From Sphingomonas sanxanigenens DSM 19645 = NX02 (lineage in GTDB: Bacteria > Pseudomonadota > Alphaproteobacteria > Sphingomonadales > Sphingomonadaceae), in assembly GCF_000512205.2 (NCBI RefSeq), contig NZ_CP006644.1, positions 4,292,501 to 4,356,500 on the forward strand: a stretch of DNA of 64,000 nt, given 5' to 3'. Both the position numbers and the translations under genes were made by a program. The notes below the pieces were generated by a model that was not told the DNA's origin, ran no database searches, and saw nothing but the letters and a program-made list of their open reading frames with translations. Position 1 is the stretch's first letter. Each line of letters begins with the position of its first letter. Shown piece after piece: positions 29,437-37,828 of this stretch.

Positions 29437-30048
29437 TCAAGCCGTGGCGCGCGGGTTGGTTCCGAGACGATCGTGCACCGCAACGGCGATCAGCGCCATG
29501 CCGCCGCCGAACAGCCAGCCGGCGAGTACGTCGCTGGGCCAGTGCACGCCCAGCACGACGCGCGAGACGCCGACCAGCAGCGGCACGACCAGCGCCGCCG
29601 CCGCCCAGCCGCGGCGCGGCAAGAGCAACAGGGCGGCCAGCGCCCAAAGCGCCATGTTGTGCGCGGCATGGCCGCTGGGGAAGCTCAGCGTCACCACGGT
29701 GTCGAGATGATCCAGCAACGCCGGTCGCGGCCGCGCGAAGGCAAGCTTCAGCCCGCTTGTCGCCACCGTCTCGATCAAGGTCGCCAGCGGCAGCAGCGCC
29801 GCCGCCCCGGCCTTGCGCCGGACCAGCAGCAGCACGACCGCGACGGCCGCGAAGCCGATCCGCGCGGGGGCATCGCCGATCCGGGTGAAGGCGATCCACG
29901 GCCCGGCATCCGCGCGCAGCGCCGCCGCCTGCTCGATCAGCCACAGATCGGCCAAGACGATCGGCGTCGCCCCGAGCGAGAAACCGATGAGGAGCGACAG
30001 GAGGATGCAGAGCGCACCCGCGACGGCGGAGGACAAAGGCGGATTCAT
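29437..30048 (-). CDS. PAP2-family membrane phosphatase
   Basis: A 203-residue membrane protein with five or six hydrophobic segments and the complete acid-phosphatase tripartite motif. Motif 1 is KLAFARPRP, motif 2 is SFPSGHAAH, and motif 3 is SRVVLGVHWPSD. In bacteria such enzymes dephosphorylate undecaprenyl pyrophosphate, phosphatidic acid or related lipids on the periplasmic side. The exact substrate is not determinable. The ATG at 30048 has AAGGGGGG before it. It is followed by a small lipoprotein gene. Confidence 0.85.
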   Translation of the reverse strand: MNPPLSSAVAGALCILLSLLIGFSLGATPIVLADLWLIEQAAALRADAGPWIAFTRIGDAPARIGFAAVAVVLLLVRRKAGAAALLPLATLIETVATSGLKLAFARPRPALLDHLDTVVTLSFPSGHAAHNMALWALAALLLLPRRGWAAAALVVPLLVGVSRVVLGVHWPSDVLAGWLFGGGMALIAVAVHDRLGTNPRATA

Positions 30049-30243
30049 CCCCCCTTCAAGCCGCTGTCGGCGCACAGCGCAAGCCGCGAAGGGTTACGTC
30101 GCAAACATCCTATAATCGCCATCGCGAATCGGCCATTATCATCGCCGCAAGCTTCAGACCCGGATGAACGGACAGCGCGCGCGAGCAGGTCGTCGCCGCG
30201 CAGGACGGCTTGCGCCCTAGAACATATCAGCCTGGAGGCCGTT
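30049..30243. other. Divergent intergenic region
   Basis: These 195 bases separate the PAP2 gene from the plus-strand 549-residue gene. A TATAAT word occurs at 30111-30116 on the plus strand, but no -35 element is found at 16-18 bases, so I do not call a promoter. GGAGG at about 30235-30239 serves the downstream gene. Confidence 0.4.
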
Positions 30244-31893
30244 ATGGCTATGATTGCGTTTGACCGACCGATTCCCGACGCCCCGATTCCACCACTGCCG
30301 GATTTTCCGATCCCCTTCCCCGGCCTGCCGCAGTTCGAGCGCCGTCCGCGTTTCGAATTCGAGCGCCCCGTCCACCTCAACATCCGCTACGGCCCCGCCA
30401 AGGTCCGCGTGCTGGTGATGAGCGACGGCTCCGCCTACGACACCGCCAGCGGATTCTCGCTGGGTCTCGCGCTGCAGGATGCGTTCGACCCGTCGCATCC
30501 CGACCATCCGTCCTATGCCCGCTTCGAATTCGTGCGCGCCCACCGCAACAATGCGGCGGGGGTGACCCCGGGCTATGACGATTTCCACTTCAACCCCGGC
30601 AGCCTCGACGATTTCGACGAGCTCTGGCTGTTCGGCTACACGCCGGGAAATCCCTATCTTTCCGCCGGCGAGATCGATGAGATCCACACCTTCATGGACG
30701 CCGGCGGCGGCGTGCTCGCGATGGGCGACCATGAGGATCTCGGGCTCGGCCTGTGCGGCGGCATCCAGCGCGTGCGCTCGATGCGCAAATGGTGGTTCGA
30801 TTTTCCTGCCCCGCCCGCCGGCATGGAGCGCGCGCCCGACAATGCCGACCTGACCCGCAATGACACCCAGCAGCCCGCCTTCCCCGGCGGCCCGCCCAAT
30901 GGCGGATCGGAATCGGATGGCGCGCCGCAGCCGATCCACCCCAATTACCGCTTCGGCCACCGGTTGTGGCGCCCCTGGGGCCGCTATAAATTCCCCCACC
31001 AGGTGCTGTGCGGTCCGCGCGGCGCGATCAAGGTGCTGCCCGATCACCCGCACGAGGGGGATTGCATCAAGCCCAACGCCGCCTTCGCCAACGAATATCC
31101 CGGCGGCGTCGAGGTGGACATCGTCGCCCACGGCCACAACGTCGTCGGCCGCACCAAGAGCGGCTACACCATCACCGACGATCGCGCCTTCGGCCTGATC
31201 GGCGCGTGGGACGGGCACAAGCCCGCTGCGAACCGCGGCCGGGTGCTGGTCGATTCGACCTGGCACCACTGGTTCAACGTCAACCTTTCCGGCCTGCGCG
31301 CGGAGAATGGCGACGAGTACAAGGATATCCTCGCCTATTTCCGCAACGTCGCGGTGTGGCTGGCGCCGAAGGAACGGCAGGACCGGATGAAGAAAGCCGG
31401 GCAGCTGATCATCCTCGCCATTCCCCACTTCGTGGAGCGCGCGGCGACGTTGCGGCGGATCCGCCCCGAGCTGATCTATGTGATCGGCATCGAGGCGCGC
31501 GACGCGCTGGGCCGGATCGCACCGCAATGCCAGTCCGCAGCGTGGTTCATCGACATCGTCAGCCCGCACCTGCCGCGCCACATCATCGAACTGATCGAGA
31601 AGCCCAGGCTCGATCTGCCCTTCGATCCGTTCGAGGCGGCGGCGATCGACATCTATGCCACCACGGTGTTCGGCGGCATCGTCAACGCGATCGCGGTGCG
31701 CGCCAACGAGGTCGGCCTCGAATCGCTGGAAAAGATCCAGGACGATCTCGACCGCATCGCCGCCGCCGGCGCCAAGGCCGGGCTGGAGCAGGCGCGCCGG
31801 ATGCTGGACGCGAGCCAGAAGCGGCTGGCGCCGTTCACCGAGGCCGGCGAACCGAAGACGCAGCGCGCCTGCGAACCTGAAAGCGTGGCGTAA
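30244..31893 (+). CDS. Large conserved-looking protein of unknown function, possible class I amidotransferase-like fold
   Basis: A 549-residue protein with no signal peptide. Residues 8-36 are Pro-rich. A Rossmann-like core follows: strand KVRVLVMSDG (53-62), strand DELWLFGYTP (126-134), the helix after LSAGEIDEIHTFMDAGGG, and strand VLAMGDHEDLG (157-167). Later come a His-rich middle (HPHEGDCIKP near 268-277, VAHGHNVVG near 294-302) and GRVLVDSTWHHWFNV near 332-345. This order resembles ThuA or GATase-like folds, in which a Gly-rich turn follows the third strand, but no catalytic Cys triad is clear. A helical C-terminal third follows. GGAGG supports the ATG at 30244. It appears to be a single-gene unit. 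Confidence 0.7.
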   Translation: MAMIAFDRPIPDAPIPPLPDFPIPFPGLPQFERRPRFEFERPVHLNIRYGPAKVRVLVMSDGSAYDTASGFSLGLALQDAFDPSHPDHPSYARFEFVRAHRNNAAGVTPGYDDFHFNPGSLDDFDELWLFGYTPGNPYLSAGEIDEIHTFMDAGGGVLAMGDHEDLGLGLCGGIQRVRSMRKWWFDFPAPPAGMERAPDNADLTRNDTQQPAFPGGPPNGGSESDGAPQPIHPNYRFGHRLWRPWGRYKFPHQVLCGPRGAIKVLPDHPHEGDCIKPNAAFANEYPGGVEVDIVAHGHNVVGRTKSGYTITDDRAFGLIGAWDGHKPAANRGRVLVDSTWHHWFNVNLSGLRAENGDEYKDILAYFRNVAVWLAPKERQDRMKKAGQLIILAIPHFVERAATLRRIRPELIYVIGIEARDALGRIAPQCQSAAWFIDIVSPHLPRHIIELIEKPRLDLPFDPFEAAAIDIYATTVFGGIVNAIAVRANEVGLESLEKIQDDLDRIAAAGAKAGLEQARRMLDASQKRLAPFTEAGEPKTQRACEPESVA

Positions 31894-31903
31894 CGTGGGG
31901 GCA

Positions 31904-31928
31904 CCGGGGCGGCCGCGTGCCGCCCCGG
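31904..31928. terminator. Shared hairpin between convergent genes
   Basis: A perfect 9-bp GC-rich inverted repeat (31904-31912 and 31920-31928) lies between the stop codons of the unknown 549-residue gene and the convergent amidohydrolase gene. There is no T tract, but the location suits a bidirectional terminator. Confidence 0.55.
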
Positions 31929-31935
31929 CGTTCGC

Positions 31936-33210
31936 TCAGTCCACGCGCCGGATCAACACCCCACTCTTGATGACGACATCGACATCGGCGAGTTCGCCGA
32001 CGTCGGCCAGCGGATCGCCGCCGACCGCGACGATATCGGCGTAGCGGCCGACAGCGATCGCGCCGACATCCTTTTCACGCCCCAGCGCCAGCGCGGCTTC
32101 GCGCGTCGCCGCCTGGATCGCCTCCATCGGCGTCATTCCATATTGCACCATCACCCGGAACTGGCCGCCCGCGGTGCCGTGCGGCATCACCCCGGCGTCG
32201 GTGCCGAACACCAGCTTGACGCCCGCCGCATGCGCCTTGCGGAAATTGTCGCGCTGGATCTGCGCCACCTCGCGGTCCTTGCGCAGATTGTCTTCGAGCA
32301 CGCCGTTCTTCTTGCCCTCGGCCTGGGTGTAATCGGTGTTGAAGATGTCCATCGACAGCCGGGTGCCACGCTCCTTCGCAAGCCGGATGCCCTCGTCGTC
32401 GATCAGGCTGGCATGTTCGATCGTGTCGATGCCCGCGCGGATCGCCGCCTTGATGCCCGCCGCGCCATGCGCATGCGCGGCGACCTTGAGGCCCCATTGA
32501 TGCGCCTCATCGGCGATCGCGCGCAATTCCTCCTCGCTCAGCTGCTGCTGCCCGGGCTCGGTGTTGCGCGAGAAGACGCCGCCGGTCGCGCAGACCTTGA
32601 TCACCTCGGCGCCGTACTTCCGCTGCTCGCGCACGATCCGACGGAGATCCGCCGGACCGTCCCCCACCGCGACGCCTTTCGCCTTGAACGAGGGCGGCAG
32701 ATAGGTGCTGTCGCAATGGCCGCCGGTGGCGCCGAGCGCGTGCGCCGCGGGCACGATGCGCGGGCCGGCCATCAGCCCTTCGTCGATCGCCTGCTTGTAG
32801 GCGACATCCGAATAATTCTCCGAGCCGACGTTGCGCACCGTCGTGAAGCCGGCATCGAGCATCGCCTTCGCATTGCCGACACCCTGCACGGCCCAGAACA
32901 GGTCGGTGAACTGCAGCCCGGTATAGCCGCCGTAGAGCGGGTTGGCATCGAGATGGACGTGCATGTCGATGAAGCCCGGCAGGATCGTCTTGCCGCCGAG
33001 GTCGATATGGCGAACATCGGCGCCCCAGCGCACGGTGCGCGCATCGGCGATGCCGGTGATGCGGCCGTCGGTCACCATCACCGCGGGGTGATCGACCACC
33101 TTGCCGGCGATGACGTCGATCATCCGGTCCGCGGTGATGATGACGGTTTCGGCACTGGCCGGGGTGGCGCAGGCGATGGCGGCCAGGCAGGCGGCGGCGA
33201 GCAGCTTCAT
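31936..33210 (-). CDS. Secreted metal-dependent amidohydrolase (imidazolonepropionase/prolidase-like)
   Basis: A 424-residue enzyme with a signal peptide (MKLLAAACLAAIACATPASA), so it is periplasmic. The amidohydrolase-superfamily metal ligands are visible: HxH in DMHVHLD near residue 85, the likely carboxylated Lys in EVIKVCATGG, His in KVAAHAHG and EHASLIDD, and Asp in FGTDAGVMP. Related secreted members hydrolyse Xaa-Pro or other dipeptides and cyclic amides. The substrate here is not determined. The ATG at 33210 is chosen for the signal peptide; upstream in-frame ATGs would mask it. Confidence 0.87.
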   Translation of the reverse strand: MKLLAAACLAAIACATPASAETVIITADRMIDVIAGKVVDHPAVMVTDGRITGIADARTVRWGADVRHIDLGGKTILPGFIDMHVHLDANPLYGGYTGLQFTDLFWAVQGVGNAKAMLDAGFTTVRNVGSENYSDVAYKQAIDEGLMAGPRIVPAAHALGATGGHCDSTYLPPSFKAKGVAVGDGPADLRRIVREQRKYGAEVIKVCATGGVFSRNTEPGQQQLSEEELRAIADEAHQWGLKVAAHAHGAAGIKAAIRAGIDTIEHASLIDDEGIRLAKERGTRLSMDIFNTDYTQAEGKKNGVLEDNLRKDREVAQIQRDNFRKAHAAGVKLVFGTDAGVMPHGTAGGQFRVMVQYGMTPMEAIQAATREAALALGREKDVGAIAVGRYADIVAVGGDPLADVGELADVDVVIKSGVLIRRVD

Positions 33211-33304
33211 TCCGATTGTCCCCCGTACGAACGAGCGCATGTGGTCGCAGGCAATGCGCGCGGCGGCAATCGGGTTTTCGACGGGGGTTGTGGAGGTGCG
33301 AATG

Positions 33305-33334
33305 GCCCTCTCCCGCACTTCGCAGGGAGAGGGC
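33305..33334. repeat. Short intergenic palindrome (REP-like)
   Basis: GCCCTCTCCC (33305-33314) and GGGAGAGGGC (33325-33334) form a perfect 10-bp inverted repeat with a 10-base loop in non-coding DNA. The same CCCTCTCCC/GGGAGAGGG core forms the base of the long hairpin at 14711-14755. Two occurrences in one window suggest a dispersed palindromic element. Confidence 0.5.
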
Positions 33335-33374
33335 TATTCGGCACGCGCCTCGATCATCTAACTACGCTTGGCTG

Positions 33375-33409
33375 AAGGCCCGGCGCACGAGCCGGCAGCC
33401 GGGCCTTTT
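33375..33409 (-). terminator. Hairpin downstream of the MAPEG-lpdA group
   Basis: A perfect 10-bp inverted repeat (33375-33384 and 33398-33407) lies 57 bases after the MAPEG stop. The plus strand side has TTTT directly after the stem, while the minus strand side has only CCTT, so direction is ambiguous. I read it as the end of the minus-strand lpdA-MAPEG transcript because no plus-strand gene precedes it. Nothing else is seen in the 33211-33465 gap apart from the palindrome above. Confidence 0.45.
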
Positions 33410-33465
33410 CACTTCAGTCGACCTGTTGCGCGCACTGTATCAGGATCAGGCCGCAGAAGCGGCCT

Positions 33466-33912
33466 TCACCCCGTCAACGCATCCAGATGCGCCACGGCGA
33501 AGTCGATCGTGAAGCCGATCCACATCGCCATCAGCACCGCGCACGACATCAGATACCAGCGGAACCGGGTCATCACCCGGTTGATGCCGACATGCTCCCA
33601 GCTGTGGAGCGCGCGGAAGACGACGTAGAGGCAGGCGAGGATGGTCTGCGCCACCGTCGCGTGCCCCGTCGTCAGCAGCAGAGGCACGAGTGCGAAATAG
33701 AGCACCGGCATCTCGAACAGATTGGCCAGGTTGTTCGCCGGCATTTCCACGGGCTGGAAATAGCGCAGCGCCGCCGCACCGGTCCTGAACTGGTCCTCGG
33801 TCGGCGGGTTCGCCCTCAGATGCGCGATGCGCTTCTGATACATGCGAAACCACACCGCCCAGGTCAGCGCGACCAGCGCGATCGTCGGCCAAACGATCGA
33901 GAAGGCGGCCAC
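33466..33912 (-). CDS. MAPEG-family membrane protein
   Basis: A 148-residue protein with four hydrophobic segments (starting near residues 5, 66, 84 and 120) and the MAPEG core pattern: the first helix and its basic loop, then PVEMPANNLANLFEMPVLYFAL, RALHSWEHVGINRVMTRF. Eukaryotic relatives are glutathione-dependent detoxification or eicosanoid enzymes; bacterial members are uncharacterised. The start is GTG at 33912, sharing a base with the lpdA stop, so the gene is translationally coupled to lpdA. The functional link to the pyruvate dehydrogenase complex is not evident. Confidence 0.82.
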   Translation of the reverse strand: MAAFSIVWPTIALVALTWAVWFRMYQKRIAHLRANPPTEDQFRTGAAALRYFQPVEMPANNLANLFEMPVLYFALVPLLLTTGHATVAQTILACLYVVFRALHSWEHVGINRVMTRFRWYLMSCAVLMAMWIGFTIDFAVAHLDALTG

Positions 33913-35306
33913 TAGAAGTGCAGCGCCCGGCCGTACGCGCCCAGCACGCTCTCATGCATCATCTCGGAGAGCGTCGGGTGCGCGAACACGGTGTGCATCA
34001 GCTCTTCCTCGGTGGTTTCGAGCTGGCGGGCGATGACATAGCCCTGGATCAGTTCGGTCACCTCGGCGCCGATCATGTGCGCGCCCAGCAGTTCGCCGGT
34101 GGTCTCGTCGAACACCGTCTTGATGAAGCCCTCGGCCTCGCCCAGCGCGATCGCCTTGCCGTTGCCGATGAAGGGGAACTTGCCCACCTTCACCTTGTGC
34201 CCGGCGTCCTTGGCCTTCGCCTCGGTCAGGCCGACCGACGCGATCTGCGGGCGGGCATAGGTGCAGCCCGGGATGTTCCAGGTCTCGAACGGGTGCGGGT
34301 TCTTGCCCGCCAGCGCCTCGACGCAGACGATGCCCTCATGGCTCGCCTTGTGCGCCAGCCACGGCGGCCCGGTGACGTCGCCGATCGCGTAGATGCCCTC
34401 GACATTGGTGCGGCCGAAGCCGTCGACGACGATGTGGCCGCGGTCGGTCTTCACGCCCAGCGCCTCGAGGCCGATATTCTCGGTGTTCGGCACGATGCCG
34501 ACCGCGACGATGACATGGCTGAACCTGGTCGTGGTGACCTTGCCGTCCTTGCCCTTGATCGAGGCGGTGACGCCGTCCTTGGCGACATCGAGCTTCTCGA
34601 CGCCGGCACCGGTCAGGATGGTCATGCCCTGCTTGGTCAGCGCCTTGGTCATGAACTCGCTGATCTCGGCATCTTCCACCGGCACGATGCGATCGAGCAT
34701 CTCGACGATGGTCACCTTGGCGCCCATGTCCGAATAGAAGCTGGCGAACTCGACGCCGATCGCGCCGGAGCCGATCACGAGCAGCTCGGTCGGCATCGCC
34801 GGCGGCACCATCGCGTGGCGATAGGTCCAGATGCGGTCGCCGTCCGCCTTGGCGAAGGGCAGGTCGCGGGCGCGGGCGCCGGTCGCGACGATGATGTGCT
34901 TGGCTTCGAGCTGCACCTTGCCGCTGCCGCTGGTGACTTCCAGCTTGCCCTTGCCGGTGATCGCGCCGACGCCCTCGACGACGGTGACCTTGTTCTTCTT
35001 CATCAGCCCCTTGACGCCGGCATTGAGCTGCCCGGCGACCTTGCGGCTACGCTCCGTGACCTTGGCGAGATCGAACGAAGGCTTCTCCACCGACAGGCCA
35101 TAGGCGTCGGCATGGGTGATGTAGTGATAGACTTCCGAGGTGCGCAGCAGCGCCTTGGTGGGGATGCAGCCCCAGTTGAGGCAGATGCCGCCCAGCTTCT
35201 CGCGCTCGACGATCGCCGTCTTGAGGCCGAGCTGCGCCGCGCGGATCGCGGAGACGTAACCGCCGGGGCCGGAGCCGAGCACAATGAGGTCGTAGGTGTC
35301 AGCCAT
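33912..35306 (-). CDS. lpdA: Dihydrolipoyl dehydrogenase (E3)
   Basis: A 464-residue FAD enzyme that reoxidises dihydrolipoyl groups of 2-oxoacid dehydrogenase complexes with NAD+. The FAD loop is GSGPGG at residues 11-16, and the redox disulfide is Cys42 and Cys47 in GGICLNWGCIP. The NAD fold GSGAIGVEFASFY lies near 180, and the C-terminal active-site pair is in FAHPTLSEMMHES. The length is normal. It follows the E2 gene, but an intrinsic terminator sits between them. The neighbour suggests service to pyruvate dehydrogenase. Confidence 0.96.
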   Translation of the reverse strand: MADTYDLIVLGSGPGGYVSAIRAAQLGLKTAIVEREKLGGICLNWGCIPTKALLRTSEVYHYITHADAYGLSVEKPSFDLAKVTERSRKVAGQLNAGVKGLMKKNKVTVVEGVGAITGKGKLEVTSGSGKVQLEAKHIIVATGARARDLPFAKADGDRIWTYRHAMVPPAMPTELLVIGSGAIGVEFASFYSDMGAKVTIVEMLDRIVPVEDAEISEFMTKALTKQGMTILTGAGVEKLDVAKDGVTASIKGKDGKVTTTRFSHVIVAVGIVPNTENIGLEALGVKTDRGHIVVDGFGRTNVEGIYAIGDVTGPPWLAHKASHEGIVCVEALAGKNPHPFETWNIPGCTYARPQIASVGLTEAKAKDAGHKVKVGKFPFIGNGKAIALGEAEGFIKTVFDETTGELLGAHMIGAEVTELIQGYVIARQLETTEEELMHTVFAHPTLSEMMHESVLGAYGRALHF

Positions 35307-35375
35307 CGAAGTCTCCGATACAGCCGCCGCTGCTGGCGGGGGCTGGCGTGGGGGATGTAATGCGCACCCCCCGGG

Positions 35376-35403
35376 AAGAAAACAGGTGCGCGGGGCCGCG
35401 CAC
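35376..35403 (-). terminator. Intrinsic terminator after the E2 gene
   Basis: On the minus strand GTGCGCG (35397-35403) pairs with CGCGCAC (35386-35392), followed by CTGTTTTCTTC (35376-35385). It lies about 50 bases after the E2 stop and 70 bases before lpdA, so E2 and E3 may be separate or only partly co-transcribed. Confidence 0.65.
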
Positions 35404-35453
35404 GAGACCGCCGCCGGCCGCGCTTCGGCGCGCGGCGCGGCGGCGGAACGGGA

Positions 35454-36740
35454 TCAGGCGATCAGCGCGAGCGGGTTCTCGACGAGGGTCTTGAACGCCT
35501 TCATCAGCTGGGCGCCGTCGGCCCCGTCGATCGCGCGATGGTCGAAGCTGCCGGTCGCGCTCATCACCGTCGCCACGCCCAGCGCGTCGTCGACGATATA
35601 GGGGCGCTTCTCGCCGGCACCGATCGCCATGATCATGCCCTGCGGCGGGTTGATCACTGCCTCGAACTGCTTGATGCCGAACATGCCCATGTTGGACAGG
35701 CTGGCGGTGCCGCCCTGATATTCCTCGGGCTTCAGCTTGCCGTCCTTGGCGCGCGCTGCGAGATCCTTCATCTCGGTCGCGATCGCCGACATCGCCTTGG
35801 CTTCGGCACCGACGATGATCGGGGTGATCAGGCCGCCCGGGATCGAGACCGCCACCGAAATGTCGGCGCGGCTGAACTTCAGCAGCGTGTCACCGGCGAG
35901 CGAGACGTTGCACGCCGGAACTTCGATCAGGGAGGCAGCCAGCGCCTTGATCAGCATGTCGTTGACCGACAGCTTGACGCCGCGGCTCTCCAGCGCCGCA
36001 TTCAGCTCGGTGCGCAGCTTGAGCAGCGCGTCGAGTCGGATGTCGACGGTCAGGTAGATGTGCGGCACCTGCTGCTTCGATTCGGTCAGGCGGCGCGCGA
36101 TCGTCTTGCGCATGTTGCTGAGCTTGACCGCTTCGTGCGGGATGCTGCTCTCGGCGACGGGCGCGGGCGTTGCGGCCGGCGCTGGCGCGGCGGCGGGAGC
36201 GGGCGCAGGCGCCGCGGCAGCGGCGGGAGCGCCTGCCTTGGCGCCCTCGACGTCGGCCTTCACCACCCGGCCGTTCGGGCCGGAGCCGGCCACGCCGGCG
36301 AGGTCGACGCCCTTGGCAGCGGCGATGCGGCGCGCGAGCGGGCTGGCGTTGACGCGGTCGCCGGCAGCACGCGCCGGCGCAGGCGCGGCGGCAGGGGCCG
36401 GAGCGGGCGCCGGCGTCGCGGCCTTGGCGGCGACTTCGGGTTCGGGCTTGGGCTCGGACTTCGGTTCGGCCGGGGCGGCGGGTGCGGACGCATCCTCGCC
36501 CTCGCCGGCGATCAGCGCGATCACCGCGCCCACCTTGACGCCGTCGGTCCCTTCGGCGACGAGGATCTTCTGGATGGTGCCCTCGTCGACGGCTTCGAAT
36601 TCCATCGTCGCCTTGTCGGTTTCGATCTCGGCGAGCAGATCGCCCGACTTGACCGTGTCTCCTTCCTTGACCAGCCACTTGGCCAGCGTCCCCTCCTCCA
36701 TCGTCGGAGAGAGGGCGGGCATCTTGAGCTCGATCGGCAT
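35454..36740 (-). CDS. pdhC: Dihydrolipoamide acetyltransferase (pyruvate dehydrogenase E2)
   Basis: A 428-residue E2 with one lipoyl domain (residues 1-78, lipoylated Lys43 in [13 protein letters not shown]). An Ala/Pro-rich linker follows, then the E1/E3-binding domain ([18 protein letters not shown], about 130-165) and a second Ala/Pro linker. The acetyltransferase core ends with His401 and Asp405 (FDHRAIDG). The PSPA-type lipoyl start [17 protein letters not shown] is typical of alphaproteobacterial PDH. The E1 genes are not in the window. The ATG at 36740 begins the conserved domain; upstream in-frame residues are not conserved in character. A 12-bp inverted repeat lies in the leader. 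Confidence 0.94.
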   Translation of the reverse strand: MPIELKMPALSPTMEEGTLAKWLVKEGDTVKSGDLLAEIETDKATMEFEAVDEGTIQKILVAEGTDGVKVGAVIALIAGEGEDASAPAAPAEPKSEPKPEPEVAAKAATPAPAPAPAAAPAPARAAGDRVNASPLARRIAAAKGVDLAGVAGSGPNGRVVKADVEGAKAGAPAAAAAPAPAPAAAPAPAATPAPVAESSIPHEAVKLSNMRKTIARRLTESKQQVPHIYLTVDIRLDALLKLRTELNAALESRGVKLSVNDMLIKALAASLIEVPACNVSLAGDTLLKFSRADISVAVSIPGGLITPIIVGAEAKAMSAIATEMKDLAARAKDGKLKPEEYQGGTASLSNMGMFGIKQFEAVINPPQGMIMAIGAGEKRPYIVDDALGVATVMSATGSFDHRAIDGADGAQLMKAFKTLVENPLALIA

Positions 36741-36762
36741 TGGCTTGGACTTCCCTTGGCGA

Positions 36763-36796
36763 GTGCTTTGGTCGCGGCACCTCTCGACCAAAGCAC
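36763..36796. promoter_or_regulatory. 12-bp inverted repeat in the E2/Usp divergent region
   Basis: GTGCTTTGGTCG (36763-36774) and its exact complement (36785-36796) flank a 10-base loop. It is 22 bases before the E2 start codon and 77 bases before the Usp start codon. It may be an operator for a dimeric regulator or an RNA hairpin in the E2 leader. Confidence 0.45.
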
Positions 36797-36873
36797 CGTC
36801 AATGGTCAAGCCACAGGGTTGCCAGCAACGATTCGCTGCCGCATTTTTCATGTCCCAGAAGCCCGAGGAACCC

Positions 36874-37329
36874 ATGCGCACCTATCTGGTCGTGATCGAC
36901 GAGACCGACGAGTCGGGAGCCGCCCTGCGGTTCGCCGCACGGCGCGCGGCGAAGACGGGCGGCACCGTCGAGATCCTCGCGCTCGTGCCGCCCGCAGAGT
37001 TCGTCCAGTGGGGCGGCGTGCAGGCGACGATGGAGCAGGAAGCCCGGCAGCGCGCCGAAGCGCTGGTTGCCGGTGCCGCCGGCGCGCTGGTCGAGGAGGC
37101 CGGCGTGCAGCCCAAGATCACCGTGCGCCAGGGAGAGCCCGTCGCGGTGGTGCGCGACATGCTGCGCGAGAATCCCGGCGTCGCCGCGCTGGTGCTGGGC
37201 GCCGCCCCCTCCGGCTCGCCGGGCGTGCTGGTGAGCCACTTCGCCGGCGTAGACGCGGGCAAGCTCCCCTGCCCGCTGATGATCGTGCCGGGTTCGCTCG
37301 ACAGCGAGGCGATCGACCGGCTGAGCTGA
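36874..37329 (+). CDS. Universal stress protein family protein
   Basis: A 151-residue UspA-type alpha/beta protein. It begins [26 protein letters not shown] and has the central [13 protein letters not shown] strand. The C-terminal nucleotide-loop region reads [19 protein letters not shown], with VPG at the end; this is a partial match to the G-2x-G-9x-G-S/T ATP-binding pattern. Usp proteins aid survival under starvation and oxidative stress. GAGGAA five bases before ATG 36874 favours this start over ATG 36850, which has no ribosome binding site. Confidence 0.82.
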   Translation: MRTYLVVIDETDESGAALRFAARRAAKTGGTVEILALVPPAEFVQWGGVQATMEQEARQRAEALVAGAAGALVEEAGVQPKITVRQGEPVAVVRDMLRENPGVAALVLGAAPSGSPGVLVSHFAGVDAGKLPCPLMIVPGSLDSEAIDRLS

Positions 37330-37818
37330 TTATCCGGCGATGCGCGCCCCGATGCGCGCCACGAACGCCTCGGCGCCCGCTGCATCCGCCACGCCGAACC
37401 GCGCCGGGCTGGGGCTGTCGATGTCGAGCACGCCGATCAGCCGGCCATCGACCACGACCGGCACGACCAGTTCGGAGGCGGAAGCCGCGTCGCAAGCGAT
37501 GTGCCCGGGAAACGCGTGGACATCCTCCACCCGCTGCGTCTCGCGCGTCGCCGCCGCGGCGCCACAGACGCCCGCGCCCATCGCGATGCGGATGCAGGCG
37601 GCCTTGCCCTGGAACGGCCCGAGCACCAGCTCGCCGCCCACCAGCCGATAGAAGCCCACCCAGTTGATATCGGCCAGATATTCCCACAGCAAAGCGGCGA
37701 GGTTCGCCATGTTGGCGATCGCGTCGGGCTCGCCCGCGGTCAGCGCGTCGCCGGCTTGGCCGATCTCGTGCCAGAGAGTCGCGGCATCCTGATCCGCGGC
37801 GATGGTGAAGACATGCAT
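37330..37818 (-). CDS. msrC: Free methionine-(R)-sulfoxide reductase (GAF domain)
   Basis: A 162-residue single-GAF-domain enzyme that reduces free Met-R-sulfoxide with thioredoxin. The three cysteines Cys75, Cys85 and Cys109 keep exactly the 10- and 24-residue spacing of Cys84, Cys94 and Cys118 in E. coli fRMsr. Diagnostic segments are INWVGFYRL, GPFQGKAACIRIAMGAGVCG and GHIACDAASASELVVPVV. It converges on the Usp gene with the two stop codons adjacent. It is followed upstream by arfB on the same strand. The oxidative-repair role fits its stress-gene neighbour. Confidence 0.93.
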   Translation of the reverse strand: MHVFTIAADQDAATLWHEIGQAGDALTAGEPDAIANMANLAALLWEYLADINWVGFYRLVGGELVLGPFQGKAACIRIAMGAGVCGAAAATRETQRVEDVHAFPGHIACDAASASELVVPVVVDGRLIGVLDIDSPSPARFGVADAAGAEAFVARIGARIAG

Positions 37819-37828
37819 TCCTGTTCCC

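Noticed and set aside
30111-30116. TATAAT as a -10 element for the 549-residue gene
   Set aside because: No acceptable -35 element lies 16-18 bases upstream.
36850-36873. Upstream ATG for the Usp gene (MSQKPEEP)
   Set aside because: No ribosome binding site before it, while GAGGAA precedes ATG 36874.
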